NCBI GenBank assembly: GCA_910589655.1
Contig: CAJUTJ010000099.1
Span: forward strand, 1-23,588
Length of the DNA stretch: 23,588 nucleotides
Source: an uncultured Acetatifactor sp.
Lineage (GTDB): Bacteria > Bacillota > Clostridia > Lachnospirales > Lachnospiraceae
Direction: 5' to 3'
Shown here: positions 1 through 7,470 of the stretch, piece by piece
Layout of the letters: every line of letters starts with the position of its first letter
Position numbering within the stretch: the stretch's first letter is position 1
The notes under the pieces: generated by a model
Database searches by the model: none
What the model saw: only the letters and a program-made list of their open reading frames with translations
Told to the model about the DNA's origin: nothing
Translations under genes and position numbers: made by a program

Positions 1-163
1 ATTAAGTCGCTGCGCGACGGCTCTAAAGGCTGATTCCACTTCGGGGCACACTTACGGAGAGACATCTTTCATTCGATTAAAATCTCATGAAACATGCTCT
101 CGTGCCCCTTCGTGGTTTCAGCTTATTAAGCGCTGCGCGACGGCTCTAAAGGCTGATTCCACT
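1..163. repeat. Pair of 33-bp direct repeats next to hemW
   Basis: Bases 8-40 and 131-163 are identical over 33 bp (core GCGACGGCTCTAAAGG). Both are preceded by ATTAAG, at 1-6 and 125-130; the first copy has one extra T. The second copy ends on the hemW stop codon. The 90 bp between the copies hold a separated inverted pair, GGGGCAC at 43-49 and GTGCCCC at 102-108. No ORF fits here. It could be a duplicated 3' end or a dispersed intergenic repeat cut by the window edge. Confidence 0.75.
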
Positions 164-1331
164 AAAGCAAAAACTCCGCCATGACCATATTGCTGACATC
201 AATCCCCCTTTTTGTCAAAGCAAGGCGCCGCCCCCCTGTCTCCGTCCATTTATCTGTTTCCCGGTATTCCAGCAGCCCATCCTCGAGGTTCTTTTTTATA
301 ACATTCCCATATACCTTCTCAAGACTTTCCCCGAAAAGAGCCTGAAACGCAGAGACCGACACACCTTCCGTCATTCGAAGCCCCAGAAACATAAATTCTT
401 CCATCCGTTCCTCCACTGTCAATTCCTGAAGTTCCTCCCGCAACCCTGTGGGATGGTCCAGGTAAGCCTCCAGAGAGTCCCCGTTCCGGAATCTCCGGTT
501 TTCAATGAGAGAAGCTGCGCCGATTCCCAGTCCCAAGTATTCCCGCCTGCGCCAATAGCCGCAGTTATGGCGGCATTCATACCCCGGTTTCGCATAATTG
601 GAAATCTCATAGCGGTGATACCCCTCTTTTCCCAGCAATTCTTCTGTCTTAGCATACATCAGCCGGTCACATTCCTCGTCGGGAATCCGCAAGATCCCCT
701 TCCGCTCCATCTCATAAAAGGGCGTTCCCTCTTCCACAATCAGGCTGTACGCGGAAATATGCTCCGGAGCCGGTTTCAAAGCCAGCACTTTTTCCAAAGT
801 GCCCAGATAGCTTCCCAATGTCTGCCCCGGCAAAGCACTCATCAAATCCACATTAATATTGGAGAACCCGCACTCTCTGGCAGCATAATAAGTCTCTAAA
901 AACTGTCCGTAAGTATGTATCCTGCCGATGGCCGAAAGTTCCTCGTCATCGGCAGACTGCAGGCCGATGCTGAGCCGGTTCACTCCTGCCTGCCGGTAAC
1001 GGCGCAGTTTCCCCCTATCTACGGTTCCCGGATTTACTTCCACGGTTATCTCCGCAGTTTCCGCCAGTTCAAAGCCTTCCCCCACAGCCTCCAGCATATT
1101 TTCCAGCAGATTTTCCGGCACTGTGGAGGGCGTTCCTCCCCCCACAAAAACAGAGACTACGCGATAATCTCGGTAGTCTCCTGCCCTCTCCCTCGTCTCC
1201 CGGATCAGGGCATCCATATACTGCGCTTTTGTCTCATCGTCCGCAGGAGCAGACAAAAAATCGCAGTACAGGCATTTCCTGACACAAAAGGGTATATGAA
1301 AATATAATTCCAGTTCTTTCTTACTTATCAT
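162..1331 (-). CDS. hemW: Radical SAM heme chaperone HemW (HemN-like family)
   Basis: The 389-aa product has the radical-SAM cluster motif CxxxCxxC at C16, C20 and C23 (HIPFCVRKCLYCDF), followed by a GGGTPS glycine motif near residue 65. Both are typical of the HemN/HemW family. HemW proteins of about 380 aa bind heme and a 4Fe-4S cluster and hand heme to target proteins. They are often mis-annotated as oxygen-independent coproporphyrinogen oxidase, and the length and lepA linkage favour HemW. The ATG lies inside the end of lepA, an 11-nt overlap that suggests translational coupling. The gene is last in the gpr-spoIIP-lepA-hemW run. Cytoplasmic. The assignment is from motifs and gene order and is firm at family level. 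Confidence 0.93.
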   Translation of the reverse strand: MISKKELELYFHIPFCVRKCLYCDFLSAPADDETKAQYMDALIRETRERAGDYRDYRVVSVFVGGGTPSTVPENLLENMLEAVGEGFELAETAEITVEVNPGTVDRGKLRRYRQAGVNRLSIGLQSADDEELSAIGRIHTYGQFLETYYAARECGFSNINVDLMSALPGQTLGSYLGTLEKVLALKPAPEHISAYSLIVEEGTPFYEMERKGILRIPDEECDRLMYAKTEELLGKEGYHRYEISNYAKPGYECRHNCGYWRRREYLGLGIGAASLIENRRFRNGDSLEAYLDHPTGLREELQELTVEERMEEFMFLGLRMTEGVSVSAFQALFGESLEKVYGNVIKKNLEDGLLEYRETDKWTETGGRRLALTKRGIDVSNMVMAEFLL

Positions 1332-3135
1332 CCAGCTTCAACACACTCATAAATGCCTTCTGGGGAATTTCCACGCTGCCGATCTGACGCATACGCTTCT
1401 TTCCCTCTTTTTGCTTTTCCAACAATTTCTTCTTCCGGGTGATATCGCCGCCGTAACACTTGGCAAGGACATCCTTGCGCATTGCCTTCACCGTCTCTCT
1501 GGCTATGATCTTGCCGCCCACGGCAGCCTGAATGGGAATCTCAAACAAATGTCTGGGAATCTCGTCTTTCAGCTTCTCGCACATTTTCCGGCCTCTCTCG
1601 TAAGCGGAATCGGCATGTACGATAAAGGACAGCGCGTCCACTTCCTCCCGGTTGATAAGGATGTCCAGCTTCACCAGCTTGGATTCCTCATAACCCTTGA
1701 TATCATAATCAAAAGAAGCATAGCCCCTTGACCTTGATTTCAGCGCGTCAAAGAAATCGTAGATAATCTCGTTTAAGGGCAAGTCATATTTTAACAGCGC
1801 TCTGGTGCCTTCAATATACTCCATTCCCAGATACCGTCCCCGTCTCTCCTGACATAGCTCCATGATAGACCCGATAAATTCACTGGTTACCATAATCTCC
1901 GCACTGACCACCGGCTCCTCCATATACTCAATCACGGAAGGGTCGGGCAGATTGGAGGGATTGGTCAGCTCTATCACCTCACCGTTGGTCTTATGCACCT
2001 TATAGACTACACCGGGTGCAGTGGTTACTAAATCCAGATTATACTCACGCTCCAGCCGCTCTTGAATAACCTCCAAGTGCAGCAGCCCCAAGAATCCGCA
2101 CCGAAACCCGAATCCCAAGGCAACGGAAGTCTCCGGCTCGTAATTTAAGGAAGCATCATTCAGCTGTAATTTCTCCAACGCATCCCTGAGATCCGGATAT
2201 TTGGCTCCGTCCGCAGGATACAAGCCGCAGTATACCATGGACTGTACTCTCTTATAACCGGGCAGAGGCTCTGCGCATGGACGGTTATCATCCGTCACCG
2301 TATCGCCCACCGCCGTGTCTTTTACATTCTTGATGGAAGCGGTAATATAACCTACCATTCCGGCGGACAGCTCCTCACAGGGGATAAACTGTCCTGCGCC
2401 GAAGTATCCTACCTCCACCACCTCCTGCTTTGCCCCGGTGGCCATCATGCGTATTTTCGTGCCTTTTTTCACTGTGCCCTCCATAATGCGGCAGAAAATA
2501 ATCACACCTTTGTAGGAATCATACAAAGAATCAAAAATTAATGCCTGTAACGGTTTTTCGGGATCGCCGGAGGGAGCGGGTATCTTCGCCACCACCTGTT
2601 CCAGCACCTCTTCGATTCCGATGCCGTTCTTCGCGGAAATCAGGGGAGCTTCCTGCGCTTCAATCCCGATTACATCCTCAATCTCATCAATGACGCGCTG
2701 AGGCTCCGCGCTGGGCAGATCAATCTTATTAATTACCGGAAAAACATCCAGATTATGATCCAGCGCCAGATAGACGTTTGCCAGCGTCTGTGCCTCAATT
2801 CCCTGTGCCGCGTCCACTACCAGAATGGCGCCGTCGCAGGCGGCAAGGGAACGGCTCACTTCATAATTAAAATCCACATGTCCGGGAGTGTCGATCAGGT
2901 TAAATATATATTCCTCCCCATCCTGCGCTTTATAGACCGTCCGCACAGTCTGAGCCTTAATGGTAATCCCCCTCTCCCTTTCCAGCTCCATATTGTCCAA
3001 TACCTGAGCCTGCATCTCTCTGCTGGTCAAAAGGCCTGTCTTCTCTATAATACGATCCGCAAGTGTGGATTTACCGTGATCGATATGTGCAACGATACAA
3101 AAGTTGCGGATTTTGCTCTGATCTACTGCTGCCAT
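1321..3135 (-). CDS. lepA: Elongation factor 4 (LepA), ribosome back-translocating GTPase
   Basis: This is a translation GTPase of 604 aa from the chosen start, matching the usual LepA length of about 600. The G motifs are all visible: AHIDHGKST (G1), RGITI (G2), DTPGH (G3), NKID (G4) and SAK (G5). The LepA-specific C-terminal part (RREVDALSFIVH-like stretch, then KKKLLEKQKEGKKRM) is also present. LepA acts on stalled or mistranslocated ribosomes. The open frame continues 15 nt upstream to an ATG at 3150. That ATG has no good ribosome binding site, whereas GAGGAAG at 3142-3148 sits 6 nt before the ATG at 3135, giving MAAVDQSK. The stop overlaps the start of hemW by 11 nt. A roughly 295-bp spacer separates it from spoIIP. 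Confidence 0.96.
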   Translation of the reverse strand: MAAVDQSKIRNFCIVAHIDHGKSTLADRIIEKTGLLTSREMQAQVLDNMELERERGITIKAQTVRTVYKAQDGEEYIFNLIDTPGHVDFNYEVSRSLAACDGAILVVDAAQGIEAQTLANVYLALDHNLDVFPVINKIDLPSAEPQRVIDEIEDVIGIEAQEAPLISAKNGIGIEEVLEQVVAKIPAPSGDPEKPLQALIFDSLYDSYKGVIIFCRIMEGTVKKGTKIRMMATGAKQEVVEVGYFGAGQFIPCEELSAGMVGYITASIKNVKDTAVGDTVTDDNRPCAEPLPGYKRVQSMVYCGLYPADGAKYPDLRDALEKLQLNDASLNYEPETSVALGFGFRCGFLGLLHLEVIQERLEREYNLDLVTTAPGVVYKVHKTNGEVIELTNPSNLPDPSVIEYMEEPVVSAEIMVTSEFIGSIMELCQERRGRYLGMEYIEGTRALLKYDLPLNEIIYDFFDALKSRSRGYASFDYDIKGYEESKLVKLDILINREEVDALSFIVHADSAYERGRKMCEKLKDEIPRHLFEIPIQAAVGGKIIARETVKAMRKDVLAKCYGGDITRKKKLLEKQKEGKKRMRQIGSVEIPQKAFMSVLKLDDK

Positions 3136-3430
3136 ATAGTTCTTCCTCATTTCTTACTATAAAAGTCCTGAATCCTGCCTGCGGAAACCGCGAGGCGTTT
3201 CGTGCGTGCTTCCTTGCACGAAATCCCGAGACCGTCATGCGCCAAAATGGGCTGCATTTTCCCGTTTTGTGTGCATCTTCATAGGAAATCCCTCAGACCT
3301 TCATGTATGGTGGCGCAGCCGGATGCATGAGAGTTTCCTGTAATGATATCAGGATCAAAGGGGCAAAAGTCCGATGCAAGGCCGCTTATAAATTCATATG
3401 CACGCAGTATGATTGTAGCAGAATTTTTTC
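3136..3430. other. lepA-spoIIP spacer with hairpins and an imperfect direct repeat
   Basis: No gene could be supported in these 295 bases. They hold a hairpin with arms TTTCGTGC (3198-3205) and GCACGAAA (3216-3223). They also hold an imperfect direct repeat, GAAATCCCGAGACCGTCATG at 3220-3239 against GAAATCCCTCAGACC followed by TTCATG at 3285-3305. A 15-codon minus-strand ORF (MKMHTKRENAAHFGA) lies between them and lacks a clear ribosome binding site. No typical terminator with a U tract follows spoIIP, so read-through into lepA is possible. The segment resembles a decayed dispersed repeat rather than a gene. Confidence 0.5.
3142..3148 (-). promoter_or_regulatory. Ribosome binding site fixing the lepA start
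   Basis: On the minus strand the site reads GAGGAAG, 6 nt before the ATG at 3135. It overlaps the alternative upstream ATG at 3150, so that ATG is unlikely to be the initiator. Confidence 0.7.
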
Positions 3431-4660
3431 TTATTGTCCAGATAATACCATATCCAGAATATGTGCAAGCGGATCGCAGGCATTCATAGCCTCTTCCACC
3501 GTATTGTTCTGGGCTCCCAGCTCAATCAACAGACTTTGAGGTCTCAAATGCATATTGTAGCGATAGCCTTTTAAATAAATCTTCCGTGTCAGTCCCGGGT
3601 AATACTCCGCTGCCTTCAGCTGCATTTGGAATGAAAACGCAAGATTGGCGTCCTGATTTTCATTATACAAATACGCGATATTTCCTGTTTTCCTTGTGCG
3701 GCTCAAACCGTTAAAAAACATGAATCTGGCAGTGGGCCTGCCGTCAATTTCCGTCACCAGCCTTGTCTCTTCCGCCATGGAATCCCTGTGCAGGTCAATG
3801 ACCACCTGTATGGACGGATTCTCCGCAAGCAGCTTCTCTATTTCCGGCAGCGCCACGGCATAAGCATCATCCCTTACCAAATCATACTGGGCGGTATGGT
3901 GGAGCACATTGTACCCGTACTCATTTCTCAGGACTTCCGCCAGATACTCTCCCACTCCCACAATGGAGGTTCCCTGATCCCCCGGAACGGAATCCGCAAA
4001 TGCTTCCTGCGAGTGAGTATGGTATATCAATATCTGCGGTCCCTCTCCTTCCTTGGAAACGGTCATATCTCTGGCGAGAAGACGTTCCACATTCAGCTGA
4101 TCGCTTCCCGCCATAGTGTTGGCATCAATGGTATAGAATTCCTGAACCAGATTTTCATAACTTCCCAACTGCTCTAAATTGATCTGTGCCTGTTGTGCAT
4201 GGGGTGTAAAATGTGACTTTTCCGCAGACTGCATCATCTGCAATGCAGCCTCGTTTTCCGTCCGGAGCAGTTCCTCCAGAGACTGGCCTTCCGCATCGTC
4301 CATATTTATGTATCTGGGTTCCTCCTCTTCGCGGAAACTGCCTTCCTCCGCTTCCGCCAGAAGAATTTCCCGGAAGGAATCCGTCTCTTCCGGATCCCTG
4401 TCCATGTCCGCGGTATAATATCCATAAAAGGGGAGCAGACTGTCGATCTGCTCCTGCAGAATCCAATACGTTTCATGTCCGCTGTCCTGTGCAAAGGAAA
4501 CAAGGGGTACAAACCAGTTATAGAGAGATTTGCCCCAGTCTTCCGCAATTCCCTGAAAGAGTGTGTATTTAAAGCCTGTATTTTCCTGCTCTTTCGCATC
4601 CTCCGCCCCGCAGCCCGAGGATACTGCCTGAAGCCCGAGAACCAGAAATCCCAATACCAC
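3431..4660 (-). CDS. spoIIP: Stage II sporulation protein P (SpoIIP), peptidoglycan hydrolase for engulfment
   Basis: The C-terminal half is a SpoIIP domain. LIYHTHSQEAF (H214, H216, E219) holds the conserved histidine/glutamate motif, VVIDLHRDS (H291) the next histidine, and LLIELGAQNNTVEEA closes the domain. In the SpoIID-SpoIIP-SpoIIM complex, SpoIIP is the amidase/endopeptidase that drives engulfment of the forespore. Residues 1-17 are hydrophobic and form the end of an N-terminal membrane anchor; the middle (residues 85-145) is acidic. The frame opens at a GTG (4660). In-frame sequence upstream back to a TAA encodes a basic stretch, the normal N-terminus before a SpoIIP anchor, but contains no ATG, GTG or TTG. 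The true start is therefore uncertain. The gene lies about 95 nt downstream of gpr, a neighbourhood conserved in sporulating Clostridia. Confidence 0.92.
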   Translation of the reverse strand: MVLGFLVLGLQAVSSGCGAEDAKEQENTGFKYTLFQGIAEDWGKSLYNWFVPLVSFAQDSGHETYWILQEQIDSLLPFYGYYTADMDRDPEETDSFREILLAEAEEGSFREEEEPRYINMDDAEGQSLEELLRTENEAALQMMQSAEKSHFTPHAQQAQINLEQLGSYENLVQEFYTIDANTMAGSDQLNVERLLARDMTVSKEGEGPQILIYHTHSQEAFADSVPGDQGTSIVGVGEYLAEVLRNEYGYNVLHHTAQYDLVRDDAYAVALPEIEKLLAENPSIQVVIDLHRDSMAEETRLVTEIDGRPTARFMFFNGLSRTRKTGNIAYLYNENQDANLAFSFQMQLKAAEYYPGLTRKIYLKGYRYNMHLRPQSLLIELGAQNNTVEEAMNACDPLAHILDMVLSGQ

Positions 4661-4755
4661 GAGATACTTTATCCTGCTTTGTGCAGTCGTATTGCGTTTT
4701 ACGGGTCTACACTTCCCTTCTTCCGCTATTCTTAAGCATTATATGCCCGCCTGTC

Positions 4756-5676
4756 TCACTCCATGCGCATTTCCAGCGCAAGATTGATTCCTTCCGACAC
4801 GGTATAGCTGACCCGTTTGATTACGGCATCAATGTCTTTTCCCGTCATATACATATTATTTAATTCCGAGAAGACATTTCTATGCTGCCCCAAGTATTTC
4901 ATACTGTCAAATTCCCGTTCTTCGCTCAGCAGCTTCTCCAGTGCGTCTCCCACGATGGTTGCCGCGTCCACTACAGTGGGGATGCCGATTGCCACCACCG
5001 GAACTCCCAGACTCTCCTTGGTCAACGCGTTGCGGTGGTTGCCAACGCCGGAGCCGGGCTGAATCCCCGTGTTTGTAATCTGTATGGTCCGGTTCAGTCT
5101 GCGGGTGCTGCGGGCCGCCAGCGCATCTATTACAATCAGCAGATCCGGCTTCGTCTCTTTCACCACACCGGCCACGATCTCCGCCGTCTCCATGCCGGTC
5201 TTCGCCATAACCCCCGGTTCCAGCGCACTGACCAAATTCATTTTGTCACAGCTGTACGCCGCTTTTCCGTATTCTTTGACAATATGGCGGGTAATGAAAA
5301 GATTGTCTACCACCTGAGGCCCCAATGCGTCCGCCGTTACCTCCCGGTTGCCCAGCCCCACTATCAATACGGACTGTTCCTCTTCCACACCGGGAAGCAT
5401 CTGCCTCAGTTCTTCTGCAAGCCCCTCCGAAATTTCTCTGTGATAATCGTCGTCAGGCTCCACCATGGCAGGCGCCTCCATGGTCACATAGACTCCCATG
5501 GGCTTCCCCATGGCCTTAGCGGCATTTTTCGTGTCAATTACTACCTTTGTAACGCGGATATCCTCTTCCTCTTTATAGTATTCTTCGACACTGACCCCCC
5601 TAAGCTCGCTCTCGGCTTCACTGATGCTTTCGCGCGCTTCCAAGGCAAGATCCGTCCTCACTTGAAAATTTCCCAT
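4756..5676 (-). CDS. gpr: Germination protease GPR (spore SASP-degrading endopeptidase)
   Basis: The 306-aa product opens with MGNFQVRTDLALEARE, the typical GPR start including the propeptide cleavage region. It contains the family stretches VGLGNREVTADALGPQVV and PDLLIVIDALAARSTRRL. GPR is made as a zymogen in the forespore and degrades the DNA-protecting small acid-soluble proteins during germination. A ribosome binding site GAGGG lies just before the ATG at 5676. It heads the run gpr-spoIIP-lepA-hemW and diverges from rpsT. Expression is expected to be forespore-specific (sigma-G or sigma-F), but I could not place a convincing sigma-G promoter in the spacer. Length is normal and no domain is missing. 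Confidence 0.95.
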   Translation of the reverse strand: MGNFQVRTDLALEARESISEAESELRGVSVEEYYKEEEDIRVTKVVIDTKNAAKAMGKPMGVYVTMEAPAMVEPDDDYHREISEGLAEELRQMLPGVEEEQSVLIVGLGNREVTADALGPQVVDNLFITRHIVKEYGKAAYSCDKMNLVSALEPGVMAKTGMETAEIVAGVVKETKPDLLIVIDALAARSTRRLNRTIQITNTGIQPGSGVGNHRNALTKESLGVPVVAIGIPTVVDAATIVGDALEKLLSEEREFDSMKYLGQHRNVFSELNNMYMTGKDIDAVIKRVSYTVSEGINLALEMRME

Positions 5677-5817
5677 AAGCCCTCACATCATACTTTTTTA
5701 ACCGTTCGGTTCCGACAGAATCCGGCAGTTTGGTTAAAACAGCACTATCGGATCCGGACGATTTTGTTTTACTATTTTTTCTTTTTCTATTTTCTGCAAA
5801 AAAACCGATAATATGTA

Positions 5818-5846
5818 TTGACAAATTGCCAACAATTTACTAGACT
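5818..5846 (+). promoter_or_regulatory. Sigma-A type promoter of rpsT
   Basis: A perfect -35 TTGACA (5818-5823) is followed after 17 bp by TAGACT (5841-5846). This puts transcription start near 5853 and leaves an 85-nt leader before rpsT. Confidence 0.8.
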
Positions 5847-5936
5847 GTTAAAGGACGTTTACATTAGCTCTCCGTGTCTGGCTAGGGTGAAACAAATCAT
5901 AAACGATTACAGTATACGAATTGGAGGTGTACGACT

Positions 5937-6200
5937 TTGGCTAACATTAAATCTGCAAAGAAAAGGATTTTAGTAAACCGCACTAAGGCTGACAGAAATA
6001 AAGCTATTAAATCCGGTGTAAAGACTGCTATGAAGAAAGTTTTCGCTGCAATTGAATCCGGTGATAAAGCTGCTGCAGAAACCGCTCTCCGCTCTGCAAC
6101 CAAGACAATCGAAATGGCTGCTACCAAGGGTGTTTATCACAAGAACAATGCGGCACGCAAGGTTTCCCGTATCAGCAAAGCAGTAAACCAGATGGCTTAA
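5937..6200 (+). CDS. rpsT: 30S ribosomal protein S20
   Basis: An 87-aa, very lysine/alanine-rich protein beginning MANIKSAKKRI, the S20 signature, with normal family length. S20 binds 16S rRNA early in 30S assembly. The start codon is TTG (5937-5939), 9 nt after GGAGG (5923-5927), and there is no nearby in-frame ATG. In E. coli rpsT also starts with UUG, and S20 represses its own translation; similar feedback is possible here but is inference. The gene is alone on the plus strand, divergent from gpr and convergent with the TPM gene. It has its own promoter at 5818-5846 and terminators downstream. Confidence 0.97.
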   Translation: MANIKSAKKRILVNRTKADRNKAIKSGVKTAMKKVFAAIESGDKAAAETALRSATKTIEMAATKGVYHKNNAARKVSRISKAVNQMA

Positions 6201-6208
6201 TTTTGTAA

Positions 6209-6230
6209 CATAGAAGGTGTTGCTTCTATG
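6209..6230 (+). other. Hairpin just after rpsT
   Basis: A perfect 8-bp stem, CATAGAAG (6209-6216) with CTTCTATG (6223-6230), with a 6-nt loop. No U tract follows, so it is more likely a 3'-end stabilising or processing hairpin than the terminator itself. The following 130 nt hold another small hairpin (GAAGAAT 6302-6308 with ATTCTTC 6316-6322). Confidence 0.5.
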
Positions 6231-6364
6231 GCCGGTACATTACTAAAAAAGCAAAATGCTGTAGGGTGTCACCTATAATCAAAGTGTCAAAACGGCACTT
6301 CGAAGAATATTCTGCATTCTTCTCTTGCAAAGACAAATTTTTATAGTAAGAACATTTTATAGTA

Positions 6365-6403
6365 GAAAAAGCACTCATACCGTCATGTGAGTGCTTTTTC
6401 TTT
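6365..6403. terminator. Bidirectional rho-independent terminator
   Basis: A perfect 13-bp stem, GAAAAAGCACTCA (6365-6377) with TGAGTGCTTTTTC (6388-6400), has a 10-nt loop. A run of A precedes it and T-rich sequence follows. It can end rpsT transcripts on the plus strand and the convergent TPM gene on the minus strand. Confidence 0.88.
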
Positions 6404-6441
6404 GCTTTTTACAGTTTTACCGCGATGCTCTGACACTTTCC

Positions 6442-7380
6442 CTAAAATCTGCGGCTTCCTCCGCCGTGGCTTGCCCCGCTGCGGCTGGTGTGGTGTCCGC
6501 CCCCGCCTCTGTGAGAAGAACTTCCGCCGCTGCTGCGCCCACTGCTGCTTCCGCTGTTAGTCTCTATTTTTCTGGTAACTACGCTCTTTCGTATAAAGTC
6601 ATCGGACCGCGCCCTCATCACGGGTTTGCCGCCTTCCACATAAGTGCTTGCGGTGGTTGTATCCGCCGCTTTCTTCTGTCTCAGGTTCACGACTGCAAAC
6701 CCCAACGCCGCAACCAGCGGCAGAATAATCACGACTGCTAACGGAAAAGCCGCATTCCGGCTCCCGCTTCCGTCTTCCGGAGACATAAGGAAGCACACTT
6801 CTTCCACATAAGCCAGATATGCGTTGTAAGGATCTGTCTTTCCGTATTTCGCTACCGCGTCCATCACGTCTCCGATGTCCTCATTGCTAAACCAAGCTTC
6901 CACCCTGCCGCTGGTGGACAAGTTTCCGCCGCTTTGTCCCTCATACCAATTGTGCAGCAAAAGACATCCGTCACCTTCTATGCTGCTGTTATATCCGTAT
7001 CGTTTTTCCTCCCAGAAGTCGTCGGAATAATCCATCATGTTCTGCTCCCACTCCACAGAGCGGAATCCATACTGCTGCATTGCCTCCTCACCCTCCATGG
7101 GCTGGTTCAAAGTAACCAAAACAATGTCAATATGCAAAAGCCTTTCCGCTTCCGCTATTCTTTTCCGCAGGTTTTCCTCCTCCGCGTCCGTCAGCACATC
7201 GGCATAATCATAGACTCTCTCTAAAGGCGCCTCTTGATTTGTCCTCCGGATATTCCCTTCCTTCATACGTCCCACACCCAGAACCGCCGTTACCGCAAGC
7301 AGAATGCCGATTATAATAAACCAGATACGAAAATAGCGGAAATACTGTTTTCCTATTTCTTTCTTGATGCCGTCACTCAT
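6442..7380 (-). CDS. TPM-domain (YgcG-like) membrane protein with Gly/Ser/His-rich tail
   Basis: From the ATG at 7380 the product is 312 aa. Residues about 17-37 are a membrane helix. A TPM domain follows, recognised by the motif RVYDYADVLTDAEE and the following HIDIVLVTLNQP. A second helix (AVVIILPLVAALGFAVVNL) lies near 215-233, and the protein ends in a low-complexity tail of Gly, Ser and His. The TPM domain is predicted to face outside and the tail inside. TPM proteins are linked to photosystem repair in plants, but the bacterial role is mostly unknown. An upstream in-frame ATG (7407) lies in an intergenic repeat with a poor ribosome binding site, while AAAGGAAG at 7390-7397 precedes 7380 by 9 nt. 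The gene is downstream of the zinc-ribbon gene and probably cotranscribed with it. Confidence 0.82.
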   Translation of the reverse strand: MSDGIKKEIGKQYFRYFRIWFIIIGILLAVTAVLGVGRMKEGNIRRTNQEAPLERVYDYADVLTDAEEENLRKRIAEAERLLHIDIVLVTLNQPMEGEEAMQQYGFRSVEWEQNMMDYSDDFWEEKRYGYNSSIEGDGCLLLHNWYEGQSGGNLSTSGRVEAWFSNEDIGDVMDAVAKYGKTDPYNAYLAYVEEVCFLMSPEDGSGSRNAAFPLAVVIILPLVAALGFAVVNLRQKKAADTTTASTYVEGGKPVMRARSDDFIRKSVVTRKIETNSGSSSGRSSGGSSSHRGGGGHHTSRSGASHGGGSRRF

Positions 7381-7389
7381 TTTATGTAT

Positions 7390-7397
7390 CTTCCTTT
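7390..7397 (-). promoter_or_regulatory. Ribosome binding site fixing the TPM gene start
   Basis: On the minus strand AAAGGAAG stands 9 nt before the ATG at 7380. The ATG at 7407 has only AAGGCGG directly before it and falls inside an intergenic palindromic repeat. Confidence 0.65.
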
Positions 7398-7454
7398 CTT
7401 CCGACATACCGCCTTATTCGGCACAACCACCCATGAATCGGTGCAAGCCGGGAA
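7398..7454. repeat. Intergenic palindromic repeat, divergent copy
   Basis: Same orientation as the copy at 11283-11342. Shared segments include CGGCACAA, ATGAATCGGTGCAAG and a terminal GGGAA in place of TGGAAG. It fills most of the spacer between the zinc-ribbon and TPM genes. Confidence 0.55.
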
Positions 7455-7470
7455 AATGCCGCTCCTGCCT

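Noticed and set aside
5677..5760. Sigma-G promoter for gpr
   Set aside because: Expected from the role of the gene, but no pair of boxes with correct spacing was found upstream of the start.
4882..5811. 309-aa plus-strand ORF over gpr
   Set aside because: Antisense shadow of gpr: no ribosome binding site and composition rich in His/Arg, as expected from a reverse frame.
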